Virus record (IMG/VR): IMGVR_UViG_3300027706_000007
Coordinates: 1-64,000 of that record
Direction: 5' to 3' (one strand)
DNA: 64,000 nt
DNA from: a virus
The translations under genes were made by a program, and so were the position numbers. A model generated the notes under the pieces. The model did not search any database. It had not been told where the DNA came from and was given only the letters and a program-made list of their open reading frames with translations. Each line of letters begins with the position of its first letter. Within the stretch, counting starts at the first letter, position 1. Of this stretch, positions 16,390-24,178 are shown one piece after another.

Positions 16390-16539
16390 ATGGTTTTGAG
16401 TTTTATTACACAGGGATTCACTATTGGAACAATCACTGGAGCCGCATTAGGTACCATTTTCAGTGTTAATGGTCTTTTTCTTGGAGCGCTCATCGGAGCT
16501 ATTGTTGGAATTTATATAGGGTCGAAAATAAAGAGATAA
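16390..16539 (+). CDS. Small glycine-zipper membrane protein
   Basis: A 49-aa open frame (ATG 16390, TAA ending 16539) begins 4 nt after the metalloprotease-like gene stop. The product is nearly all hydrophobic, with GxxxG-type repeats (TIGTITGAALGTIF and GALIGAIVGIYIG) and a basic end (SKIKR). Glycine-zipper pairs like this pack as membrane hairpins in holin-like and virion membrane proteins. No direct evidence of function. Confidence 0.55.
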   Translation: MVLSFITQGFTIGTITGAALGTIFSVNGLFLGALIGAIVGIYIGSKIKR

Positions 16540-16559
16540 AAAAGTTAGCGTGAATATAA

Positions 16560-16880
16560 TTGACACTAAAGCTCAGTTTTAAAATTGTTTGGGGCGATAA
16601 AAAATATACATATAATGAAAAACCTCTATATCCCGGTATAGATGGTATCATTGAATATTATTTTAATGATGGCGACTTTCCTTTCGTATTTCAACCATTT
16701 AAACAGGGTAATCATTACATACTAAACGGCAGAAATGCGTGGGGATGGGATGGCAACAAAGACGAGCCAACTTTAATGCCTTCAATTGTAATAGACCAAT
16801 CACCGCGTTTTCGTGCGCATCTGTATTTTAAAAAAGGTAAAATAGAATTGTTGAGCGATTCTTTTAATATCGAAATTTGA
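16560..16880 (+). CDS. DUF6527-like small protein
   Basis: The product is 106 aa from a TTG at 16560. The middle carries NAWGWDGNKDEPTLMPSIVI, then HLYFKKGKIELLSDSF. This matches the W-x-W-(N/D)G...PT..PS......H....G.I..L.DS pattern of DUF6527, a small family in phages and mobile elements of unknown function. It is probably co-transcribed with neighbours. The Cys residues typical of some members are absent. Confidence 0.5.
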   Translation: MTLKLSFKIVWGDKKYTYNEKPLYPGIDGIIEYYFNDGDFPFVFQPFKQGNHYILNGRNAWGWDGNKDEPTLMPSIVIDQSPRFRAHLYFKKGKIELLSDSFNIEI

Positions 16881-16944
16881 ACGCGCTCAATGTTAACAAA
16901 GCCCTGAAACTAATAGAAGTATTTGAATCAAAAGGAAATAAAGC

Positions 16945-16956
16945 AATATTTAAAAA
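16945..16956 (+). promoter_or_regulatory. TATA box of the MazG-like gene
   Basis: AATATTTAAAAA is about 30 nt before the ATG at 16981. It lies inside a competing short frame (16877-17059), which it helps to exclude. Confidence 0.55.
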
Positions 16957-16980
16957 GAGCCAAACTACCCGAATTGAACC

Positions 16981-17325
16981 ATGGATTTTGAAGATTATCA
17001 AGAATATGCACATTCTACCGCGCGGTATAGTTATCCAAAATTGCATGGAAAGGAAATAAATTGGTTATATCCCGCGCTCGGTTTGGCTGGGGAAGCGGGA
17101 GAATTATCAAATAAGTTTAAAAAGATTTTGCGCGATTATGATGGTGATATGCCAAATGATATCTTATATGACATAAAAAGTGAAATGGGCGACGTTCTAT
17201 GGTATCTAGCCGAAGTAGCTACCTGCTTAAATATCAGTTTGGAGGATGTAGCTTCATCCAATATTACTAAATTGCAGAGACGCCTAGCTAATGGAACAAT
17301 TTCTGGGTCGGGCGACCACAGATAA
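16981..17325 (+). CDS. MazG-like NTP pyrophosphohydrolase
   Basis: The product is 114 aa, the size of a single-domain MazG/dUTPase-like helical enzyme. The metal-binding ExxE...ExxD pattern is visible: LAGEAGELSNKFKK and SEMGDVLWYLAEVA. The family hydrolyses (d)NTPs to monophosphates, either clearing altered nucleotides or lowering host nucleotide alarm signals; many phages carry it. A TATA box at 16945-16956 supports the start. Confidence 0.8.
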   Translation: MDFEDYQEYAHSTARYSYPKLHGKEINWLYPALGLAGEAGELSNKFKKILRDYDGDMPNDILYDIKSEMGDVLWYLAEVATCLNISLEDVASSNITKLQRRLANGTISGSGDHR

Positions 17326-17327
17326 AA

Positions 17328-18020
17328 TTAAGGCACATATGGAACCATTCCGCGCCATATCGGTTCCGCGCCATGAAACAAGATAACCTCATGCGCTTTT
17401 AAATTACGTAAAATTTGTTCATCTATATTATACCATTCTCGCAAAACTTCCAAATCTTGCGGCAAAATATGTTGAAATACAAAACTAAATTCTGCGTTTG
17501 ATAGAAAATCTTTTGAAACTGTCGCGGTGCGTCGCGCGGCAACTATATATCCGACTCCATAATTGCGTCCAATATTAACCAAATCATTTAGCGCTGAAGT
17601 GCGCATATAATCAAATCTGTCAATCTCGTCAGAAACTAGCATTTTATTGCGCTCTTCAAGTACTTTATTTATAATTTTATTTACATCTTGGGTTCGTCTC
17701 GGATTTACTACGTAATATTCCACATTTGGTTGCCCCTCTAAAGATTTAAGTGACCCCACAACATCTAGCACAACGAACTTGTATGATTTTAAAGGCCCTT
17801 TAACGAGATAACGTATAATATTAGATTTTCCCGACCCTCTGCGACCTAGTATCACAATACCATCTTCGATTTTTACTTTTAATTTCTGTGATTGCGCTGC
17901 GTCGCTCGGAGACCCATTTTGTGGCGCGTTCTGCGACGGCGTTTCGGGTGCTTTAGAATCCTCGGCACTGTCAGATGGAATATCTAATGCGCGCGGTTTG
18001 GGGCCGCGTGTCTCGCTCAT
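17328..18020 (-). CDS. HerA/FtsK-type P-loop ATPase
   Basis: The product is 230 aa. Residues 1-48 are a disordered Pro/Ser/Gln-rich leader. Walker A is GRRGSGKS at 59-66, and Walker B is MLVSDEID near 127-133. A sensor-like arginine segment (GYIVAARRTATVSK) follows, then ILPQDLEVLREW. It resembles the compact HerA/DUF87-type ATPases of archaeal viruses and plasmids, which move DNA or drive helicase work. A large terminase is already present, so this one probably acts in replication, recombination or regulation. Confidence 0.7.
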   Translation of the reverse strand: MSETRGPKPRALDIPSDSAEDSKAPETPSQNAPQNGSPSDAAQSQKLKVKIEDGIVILGRRGSGKSNIIRYLVKGPLKSYKFVVLDVVGSLKSLEGQPNVEYYVVNPRRTQDVNKIINKVLEERNKMLVSDEIDRFDYMRTSALNDLVNIGRNYGVGYIVAARRTATVSKDFLSNAEFSFVFQHILPQDLEVLREWYNIDEQILRNLKAHEVILFHGAEPIWRGMVPYVP

Positions 18021-18041
18021 AATATTTTGAAAAAACGTACA

Positions 18042-18386
18042 TTAACTATTTAAAGTTTTAGGTTTCGCAGGGCGCACTAAATGCAAATCTGCCGGTCTAA
18101 CTGTAAATGTTGTTTTATCTAGAGGCGTTTCCAGTTCAAACGAGACTGAAACTACGTAGATATCTTCTCGCGAATATGAATACTCGAAAATCTGTTTCGC
18201 GAGCGCGTGAAGAGATAGTTTCGAAGTATCTATATGTTTATCAAAGAATTCAAGAAAGAAAATTTTAAATTTCACAAATACATCGAAAGACAATTCATTA
18301 TCGGGGCCGAGGGGATATTCGAATGCGATTGTAATTTTTGGGAGCGCGAGGTCGTTAATTTTAAAAAATTGCTGCTCTATTAGCAT
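18042..18386 (-). CDS. Unknown small protein
   Basis: The product is 114 aa from the ATG at 18386. The GGTATATAAAG box at 18407-18417 lies within the longer frame (to 18443), so its first 19 codons are probably not translated. It is a mixed alpha/beta protein (KITIAFEYPLGPDNELSFDV, then DIYVVSVSFELETPL). No family is recognised. Confidence 0.45.
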   Translation of the reverse strand: MLIEQQFFKINDLALPKITIAFEYPLGPDNELSFDVFVKFKIFFLEFFDKHIDTSKLSLHALAKQIFEYSYSREDIYVVSVSFELETPLDKTTFTVRPADLHLVRPAKPKTLNS

Positions 18387-18406
18387 GATACTTTTTTTGA
18401 AAATGC

Positions 18407-18417
18407 GGTATATAAAG
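18407..18417 (-). promoter_or_regulatory. TATA box deciding the start at 18386
   Basis: CTTTATATACC on the minus strand lies about 25 nt before the ATG at 18386 and downstream of the frame's earlier ATG. Confidence 0.5.
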
Positions 18418-18454
18418 ATAACGTTTAAATTTAAGTAATCCATTCTCCTATCTC

Positions 18455-18949
18455 GTGAGTTACGTAACTCTTACACAGGGGTCTACCCAGAAACAGGGCG
18501 GAGGTTTAGGGTTTCCAATTTTTATTCAGCAATCAACACAAAATAATCCCAGCAACGATTTATTGCAGATTGTTTCCGATGTTGCATTAAATTACATTAT
18601 TTACGATATTAGAAATGTATATATTGCACAAATTCAGGGAATAAGTTATACATCTACACAAGGCCCATATACCGCTCAACTCCATTTAGCGCCTTACAAT
18701 ATACATTATCCGTCACTTATATATGTTCTAGTTCAAACTGCCGATTCGCATCTTAGATTTCCACAAATCAGTCCAGCATTACAAGTTTTTGGTGGCGATG
18801 TTTACAAATGCGTAATTGCATACAGAATGGCAAAGCCGCGCGGTGTATTAATGAATGTTGACGGACAGAGATTACTAGTTACAAGTTCAACTATGCCATC
18901 AATCTTCCTCGAATCGAGTGATACCTATCTCCTGACGGGCGGCGACTAA
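18455..18949 (+). CDS. Unknown beta-rich protein, possibly structural
   Basis: The product is 164 aa from a GTG at 18455; a GTTTAAATTTAAG stretch at about 18421-18433 serves as TATA box. A Gly/Gln-rich start (LTQGSTQKQGGGLGFPIFI) is followed by repeated strand segments rich in Tyr, Ile and Val. It sits upstream of the zinc-finger head-region genes. No family is recognised. Confidence 0.45.
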   Translation: MSYVTLTQGSTQKQGGGLGFPIFIQQSTQNNPSNDLLQIVSDVALNYIIYDIRNVYIAQIQGISYTSTQGPYTAQLHLAPYNIHYPSLIYVLVQTADSHLRFPQISPALQVFGGDVYKCVIAYRMAKPRGVLMNVDGQRLLVTSSTMPSIFLESSDTYLLTGGD

Positions 18950-18986
18950 AAGATTTAAATAGAAGAATCTAGAAAAATATATAAAA

Positions 18987-20759
18987 ATGCCTAAGCATGG
19001 AGATTTCGCCAAAATATATAGCAACTTTAAAAAACAGTATGGCGACCGCGCAGAAGAAGTGTTTCATCGCTGGCTAAATAAGTATGGACTCGACGACACA
19101 AAATCGCTCGATAGTCAGCGCGACAAATTAAAGTCGGAAGAGAAGCCCGGACAATATAGTTATGTGGTTCCGTATAAAGGTACGATATATAAGGTAGTCG
19201 CGGATATAGCATTAAATTATATTTCCGTAAGTCCTGAAGATAATCCAACGGACGAATTTTTTGTTCAGGGCGACCAAGTAAAGGAAATTTTTGGCCCGCA
19301 TTGGGAAAAACTTAGCCCCGAACAGATTATAGGTTTTCTCGATTCCGCGGGAGCGCTTCCATCGAAAGAGATGATAAAAAGCGACGAACCACCACTTGAG
19401 GTTGAAGGCATAACAGACAGTCGATATGGCGAAGGTATTTCTTCTCCTCTAAGTCCGGCCCCGAAAATGGGTGTTCAAGGGCCGCCCATCGAAACAAGTC
19501 AACCGCGCTACCCGGGCAGTGGAACGGGGCCTGAACCTAAAGAATATGAAGAAGTTGAGAAGTGCCCTTATGATAGCTTCCAGACATCTAACCCAGATGA
19601 AATGGATAAACATATGCAAGAACATTTTGAACGCGTAAGACGGACTGGACATTTTACTGAAGAAGTAAGTGAGAATCAGGGTACGCCTGTTGATATAGCG
19701 TTTCATTTATTGCAAAATGGCTTTTCTGTAAATGATGTGGCACTCGAACTTGTCAAACAATTTGATATGAGTATATCACAAGCACGCCGAACCGCGAATG
19801 AGGTATTGAAAACTATGCCACCATTTAAGGGTGAGGAATATGATTTGTCCGCGCGCTGTCCGTGGTGCAGTCAAATGTTTAGTTCGTTTCCCGAGATGGT
19901 AAGGCATTTCAATAGCGAACATAAGCATGAAGAAAACGCATTTGTCCCGCAAGAAATCATAACTAACATTAAATCTTTCATAACTAATAGTTTAGACGCG
20001 GGTTACGACATCTTTTCAATTGTAGAGTGGATACAGCGCTATTACGATTTATCGCGCAATGAGGCAGCTAAAATAGTTGAAGAATTATCCGGAAAAGACA
20101 TAAAAGAAAAACATGAAAAAACTCGATTTCCCGGAAAACGTGAAGGTTTTGATGATAGAGTTTTCAAAATTTTCGCGAATTATGATATAATTCTCAGTGC
20201 ACTAGGCGATTATTTAATCATAAAGAACGCGAAAACGGGAGATACGTTAGGATTAATAACGGGACAAGATTTAGATGATATGCTCGGTTTTCCACCAGAT
20301 GCAAATGACGTAGAACGCGAGCGGTTGGCGCGACAGGTTTCTCCAGCTACAATTAAAGCCGTAGTTGGTGAATGGTTATGGCGTACGGGCTTCCCAATAG
20401 AGAAACCGCTACCAGATTACGAGGAAAAATCAGAAGAAAAATCAGACCTTCAACCTCCAACTTCTCCATCGCAACCAAGTCCGCCAATGCCACCTTTAGG
20501 TACGGTCGTAGGTGGTGAACCCGAACCAAATCCTGAGGAGATACCTATAAAAGCAGGTAATGGAGTAGCTACAAACGATTTAATGCGCCAAGAAGAACGA
20601 GATGACGCGCCACTGAGTTTACTACAAAGAGAAGCGCGCGAATTATTGAGAAATCATAATTTTGAGACAACTGTAGCAACTCTCGCTGGTAAATACAATC
20701 TACCAATTTCAGTTGCACACGCGCTTGTAAGCGAGGTTTCATTAAGTCGCGCGGGATAA
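18987..20759 (+). CDS. Large multi-domain protein with two C2H2-like zinc fingers and repeated helical modules
   Basis: The product is 590 aa. The N-terminus (GDFAKIYSNFKKQYGDRAEE) resembles motifs of virion head-region proteins. Two zinc-finger-like motifs are CPYDSFQTSNPDEMDKHMQE with H and CPWCSQMFSSFPEMVRHFNS with EH. Three similar helical units of about 40 residues follow or flank them: IAFHLLQNGFSVNDVALELV, ITNSLDAGYDIFSIVEWIQR and LLRNHNFETTVATLAGKYNL, each with a Y/F-D-x-S-x-x-x-A end. Pro-rich linkers join the units. The next gene shares the context. A role in the head or in DNA binding is possible. Confidence 0.5.
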   Translation: MPKHGDFAKIYSNFKKQYGDRAEEVFHRWLNKYGLDDTKSLDSQRDKLKSEEKPGQYSYVVPYKGTIYKVVADIALNYISVSPEDNPTDEFFVQGDQVKEIFGPHWEKLSPEQIIGFLDSAGALPSKEMIKSDEPPLEVEGITDSRYGEGISSPLSPAPKMGVQGPPIETSQPRYPGSGTGPEPKEYEEVEKCPYDSFQTSNPDEMDKHMQEHFERVRRTGHFTEEVSENQGTPVDIAFHLLQNGFSVNDVALELVKQFDMSISQARRTANEVLKTMPPFKGEEYDLSARCPWCSQMFSSFPEMVRHFNSEHKHEENAFVPQEIITNIKSFITNSLDAGYDIFSIVEWIQRYYDLSRNEAAKIVEELSGKDIKEKHEKTRFPGKREGFDDRVFKIFANYDIILSALGDYLIIKNAKTGDTLGLITGQDLDDMLGFPPDANDVERERLARQVSPATIKAVVGEWLWRTGFPIEKPLPDYEEKSEEKSDLQPPTSPSQPSPPMPPLGTVVGGEPEPNPEEIPIKAGNGVATNDLMRQEERDDAPLSLLQREARELLRNHNFETTVATLAGKYNLPISVAHALVSEVSLSRAG

Positions 20760-20795
20760 AATATAAATATGAGTTCCGAAAAATAGTAAATATAC

Positions 20796-21782
20796 ATGCC
20801 CCGTAGAGATGCAGATAAAGAATTAAAAGCATGGTTAAATAAAGTGGGTCATATAGGAGAAGAATATCTTTCGTTCTTTGAAGCTAAATCATATCCATGG
20901 AATAAGTGTATTCGCGACCAGATGAAGCGATATGGAAATAAAAAGACCGCGGAAAAGGTTTGCGGCTATATACGCGCTAAATATGGAAAACATGAAGATG
21001 CGCCCGATGATATTGAAAAAGAAGTATATGAATGTGTAGAAGATGGCTATGTTGGAAAATTTGAAGAAGTATCTGACCATATTTATAATATTCATGTAAA
21101 AGGCAAGAAGAAAGAAGAAGAATTAACATGTGAAAATTGTGGCTCTTCTGACAATGTACATTTAGACCCACATACCGACAAAGCCTTATGTCGTGAGTGT
21201 TATAATATTGTTCGGGGTAGATATGAAGAAGAGGAAGCCGAACCTAAAGTCAAACATCAAACTGTAGATAAGAGCGCGCTGGAGAATTTACTACATGATG
21301 ATTCCATTCAAGTATTATCATGGGTTCCCGTTGGTGAGTCTAGTTACAAAATATCATGGCGCGATAAAACGCCTGAAACATCAGTACTTAGTCATCCGAG
21401 ACGAGAAGACGAAGAAACCACCAAAAAAGAAGCTGCGCTCGTAATAGAAACGTGGGATAGCTTGAATCAGCTTATAAAAGACACAGTTAATGCGGTCTAT
21501 AAAGCCGAGTCCAACTTAACACAACCCGCTTTTACGCCCGCAACATTGGCACCTCCGCGTGCGCAGCCCGTACCAGAAGCAATGGTAGATACTGTTATAA
21601 ACGTCCCAAAGGACGAATATCCAACATTTCCAAAATCAATGTTCTTTGGCCCGGATTTCGATAAAATTGGAGATATCGTAAAAGATTTCAGAAAATACTT
21701 GATAGATATAGGCTATAATAACCCAGAGATATTGAAACAGTGGCTCGAACATGCGAAGAAAGCAGGCGCTGATTGGATGTAA
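20796..21782 (+). CDS. Zinc-finger protein with a phage head-type motif and a shared C-terminal domain
   Basis: The product is 328 aa. Residues about 32-65 (PWNKCIRDQMKRYGNKKTAE, then VCGYIRAKYG) resemble a motif frequent in head-morphogenesis proteins. A zinc ribbon follows at about 112-145 (LTCENCGSSDNVHL, then ALCRECYNIV). Residues about 160-190 (SALENLLHDDSIQVLSW, then VGESSYKISWR) match a unit in the protein at 48405-49115. The remaining half is Pro-rich then helical. It probably acts with the 18987 gene product. Function unknown. Confidence 0.5.
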   Translation: MPRRDADKELKAWLNKVGHIGEEYLSFFEAKSYPWNKCIRDQMKRYGNKKTAEKVCGYIRAKYGKHEDAPDDIEKEVYECVEDGYVGKFEEVSDHIYNIHVKGKKKEEELTCENCGSSDNVHLDPHTDKALCRECYNIVRGRYEEEEAEPKVKHQTVDKSALENLLHDDSIQVLSWVPVGESSYKISWRDKTPETSVLSHPRREDEETTKKEAALVIETWDSLNQLIKDTVNAVYKAESNLTQPAFTPATLAPPRAQPVPEAMVDTVINVPKDEYPTFPKSMFFGPDFDKIGDIVKDFRKYLIDIGYNNPEILKQWLEHAKKAGADWM

Positions 21783-21826
21783 AAAATTAGAAAGATTTAT
21801 AAGTCTCACATAAAACCTATAGTACA

Positions 21827-22186
21827 ATGCCAATTATATGTCAAACGCATCACGTGATTATAACAGATGATAACGCAGTAGACCATGAGAACCCTGAATG
21901 TGTCCTAATCTCAGCAGGTGGGTCGGTAATAGGAGCCTCGGGGGTTCAAGAACTTAAAAATACGCGTCCACCCGCTGAACTTCTGACCGAACAAAATAAA
22001 CCGTTAAACAATTCTGCTCAACCTCCGAAAGACCCGATAATCACTACACCCGGAAATGGGCCGATAGTAGCAAATAGTCAAACTGTAGCACCATCTACAG
22101 TACAAGAGCGTAAAGTTGAGATTGTGGGTCAATATATAGTAGACCCAAAAACGGGGAAATTAATTCCGATGAATCAAAAAACGTAA
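21827..22186 (+). CDS. Unknown small protein with disordered Pro-rich middle
   Basis: The product is 119 aa. An N-terminal Cys/His segment (MPIICQTHHVIITDDNAVDH) may bind metal. The centre is disordered and Pro/Asn-rich. The C-terminus (VEIVGQYIVDPKTGKLIPM) is a small beta hairpin. A short TATA-like stretch lies before the ATG. No family is recognised. Confidence 0.45.
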   Translation: MPIICQTHHVIITDDNAVDHENPECVLISAGGSVIGASGVQELKNTRPPAELLTEQNKPLNNSAQPPKDPIITTPGNGPIVANSQTVAPSTVQERKVEIVGQYIVDPKTGKLIPMNQKT

Positions 22187-22211
22187 ATAGGGGCGCGCGA
22201 TTAGCTACTTG

Positions 22212-22442
22212 ATGAGCGATATCTATAAGACTAACGTAACCTTTTACCAGAAAAGTGATAATTTACAACTTTTTATGGTAAAATCTGAGAATTCTCCGCT
22301 GTCATATATGGTAATTTTCAATGGAGACGAGAAAATCTGTAGTTGTCCAGACTATTTCTTTAGAAAAAATGAATGTAAGCACATAAAAAATGCTACTTTA
22401 TTTTTACAATTAGAGGATGCAATAACGGGGCTGCTTCAATAA
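22212..22442 (+). CDS. Stand-alone SWIM zinc-finger protein
   Basis: The product is 76 aa from the ATG at 22212, preferred over the TTG three bases upstream; the TATA-like CGTAAATAGG is about 30 nt before. Residues about 44-60 carry CSCPDYFFRKNECKHI, a CxCx(n)CxH SWIM finger; the flanking strands are YMVIFNGDEKIC. SWIM fingers bind DNA or protein partners in recombination mediators and archaeal regulators. It is a rare single-domain case. The 3' end overlaps the uS2-like gene by 7 nt. Confidence 0.65.
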   Translation: MSDIYKTNVTFYQKSDNLQLFMVKSENSPLSYMVIFNGDEKICSCPDYFFRKNECKHIKNATLFLQLEDAITGLLQ

Positions 22443-23092
22443 AAGAAAGATTCCAAAGGTAGTGGGAGTAAATCTGATGGTGTTATTTTATTCGCGGCCA
22501 ACAGATAAGCGCGCGCGAGCAAATAATAAAATACGCCAATTGCTCGCGTGTTGAACGTGTTAAACGGAACAATGTAATCAACATGCTCCAAAATTGCGTT
22601 TGAATTGCAACCCGAGTACACAGGTATATGTTGTTTGCTCGCTTCGAGAGCTAGCCGCGCCTCATTTTTGAAATCTTCTTCAGTTATACTTACTGACCTT
22701 TGCGGATTAGCCATATGGAAAACTTCTGGTCTGCCGCGCATGATGTCCATTAAAAGAACTACGCCCGTGTTAGATGAGAGTTGTGGATTAGATAAAATCC
22801 CGGGCAAAACACGCTTAAAAACGGTGTTAACTCCGGTTAGCTGTTTGAATGAGTCTAGTGCGTTCTCCGCATTCGGATGGCTTGAATAAACAAGTACTTC
22901 ATTGGGATTATATTCGTTCAAAACTTTCCCGAGAAGATGTATTCTGCGCAAAATAAAACTGAGTGGAAATATATTCGCGCCATTAACCTGTTCAACATAC
23001 GGACGCATATATCGCGAAACACGAGGTGATGCTATATGCAATCCAAATTCACGTAACTTCTCTTCTGATAATATTTCTGTTATGGATGCCAA
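22436..23092 (-). CDS. Ribosomal protein uS2 (archaeal S2) homologue
   Basis: The product is 218 aa from a TTG at 23092, near the usual length of archaeal uS2. The small-subunit S2 fold is visible along the length: LREFGLHIASPRVSRYMRPY at the start, VLNEYNPNEVLVYSSHPNAE, LTGVNTVFKRVLPGILSNPQ, VVLLMD, then HIPVYSGCNSNAILEHVDYI and FYYLLARAYLLAANK. These line up in order with uS2 core segments. A loop after LLMD is longer than usual. In cells uS2 binds the small subunit near the mRNA exit and initiation sites. A viral copy could change which mRNAs are initiated. It is likely leaderless, with a TATA box (TTATAAAAAG region) at about 23117-23131. Confidence 0.85.
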   Translation of the reverse strand: MASITEILSEEKLREFGLHIASPRVSRYMRPYVEQVNGANIFPLSFILRRIHLLGKVLNEYNPNEVLVYSSHPNAENALDSFKQLTGVNTVFKRVLPGILSNPQLSSNTGVVLLMDIMRGRPEVFHMANPQRSVSITEEDFKNEARLALEASKQHIPVYSGCNSNAILEHVDYIVPFNTFNTRAIGVFYYLLARAYLLAANKITPSDLLPLPLESFFY

Positions 23093-23103
23093 TTTCTAGG
23101 AAT

Positions 23104-23131
23104 CGTTTAAATAGACCCTTATAAAAAGTTT
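23104..23131. promoter_or_regulatory. Overlapping divergent promoters of uS2-like and Cas4-like genes
   Basis: CGTTTAAATAG (23104-23114) lies about 30 nt before the rightward ATG at 23144. CTTATAAAAAGT (23119-23130), read leftward, lies about 28 nt before the TTG at 23092. Each gene uses the box farther from it, so the two transcription units cross. Confidence 0.5.
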
Positions 23132-23143
23132 GTTAGAAATTTT

Positions 23144-23872
23144 ATGTTGACACACAGCGAGGTCGAAAAAAACGTAGAAGCTTTATTCATGGATAAAATG
23201 ATAAATTATGTCTCAGCCGATAGGCGCGGATTGCACGTATCAAATTTAGTATATTCATGTATGCGCAAAGGATATTGGGATATGGTGCGTGAAAGCACGA
23301 GCACAAATCCGGTTCGGTCACTTGACGAAGACCAAGTTCTTACATTTGCGCTAGGAAAGATGGTTCACGAAGTACCGATTACTGATGCACATGAAACACC
23401 ACTACAAATTAGCACACTAACGGGCACGACTGACGAGATTCTGAACAATGAAGATGGGAGCATTACAATTATCGATAAGAAAACTTGCACTACGCTACCG
23501 CTAAAACCTTATGAGCAGCATCTGAACCAAATCAAGTACTACGCGGTGATGCTTTATGAAAAACCGGAATATAAAGGCAAAGTTATGTGGGGTTGCGTAC
23601 TTTATATCCAGCTTGGAACAGACAAATCTAGCACTGGAAAACATATAAAAGCTTTCGCCTTCCCTATAGATGTAACAGAAACGCGCGAAGAGTTAATAAG
23701 AAAAATCTCAATTATGAATGAAGCGATGAAAACTAAAGTGCCTCCAGACAGTACTTATAGCTGGCTCTGTAATTATTGTGAGTGGTATACACCCTGTAGA
23801 TTACGAGATGCGAAAGATAAAAGATGGCGCGAGTTCTTTCCGCCTTCAGAACTCCCACCGGAAAACGAATAA
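23144..23872 (+). CDS. Cas4-like RecB-family exonuclease with Fe-S cluster
   Basis: The product is 242 aa, near Cas4 size. The iron-sulfur ligands are Cys39 (LVYSCMRKGYWD) and Cys209, Cys212 and Cys218 (WLCNYCEWYTPCRL). The PD-(D/E)XK nuclease residues are seen as GTTDEIL (Asp97) and IIDKKT (Asp111, Lys113); a His (about 75) precedes them. The fold is that of AddB/Cas4-type single-strand DNA exonucleases, which viruses use in recombination or end processing. No CRISPR array or other cas genes are here, so an adaptation role is unlikely. Confidence 0.85.
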   Translation: MLTHSEVEKNVEALFMDKMINYVSADRRGLHVSNLVYSCMRKGYWDMVRESTSTNPVRSLDEDQVLTFALGKMVHEVPITDAHETPLQISTLTGTTDEILNNEDGSITIIDKKTCTTLPLKPYEQHLNQIKYYAVMLYEKPEYKGKVMWGCVLYIQLGTDKSSTGKHIKAFAFPIDVTETREELIRKISIMNEAMKTKVPPDSTYSWLCNYCEWYTPCRLRDAKDKRWREFFPPSELPPENE

Positions 23873-23875
23873 AAA

Positions 23876-24172
23876 TTATTGTTTACTATACAAGTAGAGA
23901 GATATACGATTCGCGTATCCTCCCGCGTTACGTCTGCTCACATATTGAGTTTTCACCAGTTTCATCTCACGAAGAACTGCCAACGCTTCATAGATACGTC
24001 CTATTGAATAGCCCGTGATTATTCGTAGTTGAGCTACACTTAGAGGTTTTTTAGAGTTTTTTAACGCGCCCAAAACGATGCGCTCGCGCTCGGTAAGGAT
24101 AACTCGATGATTTTCGAGAATTGTCTCATCTGCAACTGAATCCAGCGTTTCGCCAAATCTCCTTTTAAGCAT
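23876..24172 (-). CDS. Winged-helix transcriptional regulator
   Basis: The product is 98 aa. An N-terminal helix precedes a winged helix: RERIVLGALKNSKKPLSV, AQLRIITGYSIGRIYEALAV, LREMKLVKTQYV, with a basic wing (SRRNAGGYANRISLYLY). The pattern is like archaeal MarR/TrmB-type regulators. Its gene follows the phosphoesterase gene by 6 nt and probably shares its transcript. Confidence 0.65.
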   Translation of the reverse strand: MLKRRFGETLDSVADETILENHRVILTERERIVLGALKNSKKPLSVAQLRIITGYSIGRIYEALAVLREMKLVKTQYVSRRNAGGYANRISLYLYSKQ

Positions 24173-24178
24173 TTGTTA

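Noticed and set aside
16877-17059. 60-codon frame between the DUF6527-like and MazG-like genes
   Set aside because: It starts at a TTG overlapping a stop and contains the MazG TATA box; no family signal.
23144-23872. Cas4-like gene as CRISPR adaptation
   Set aside because: No cas1, cas2 or array nearby; viral recombination nuclease is more likely.
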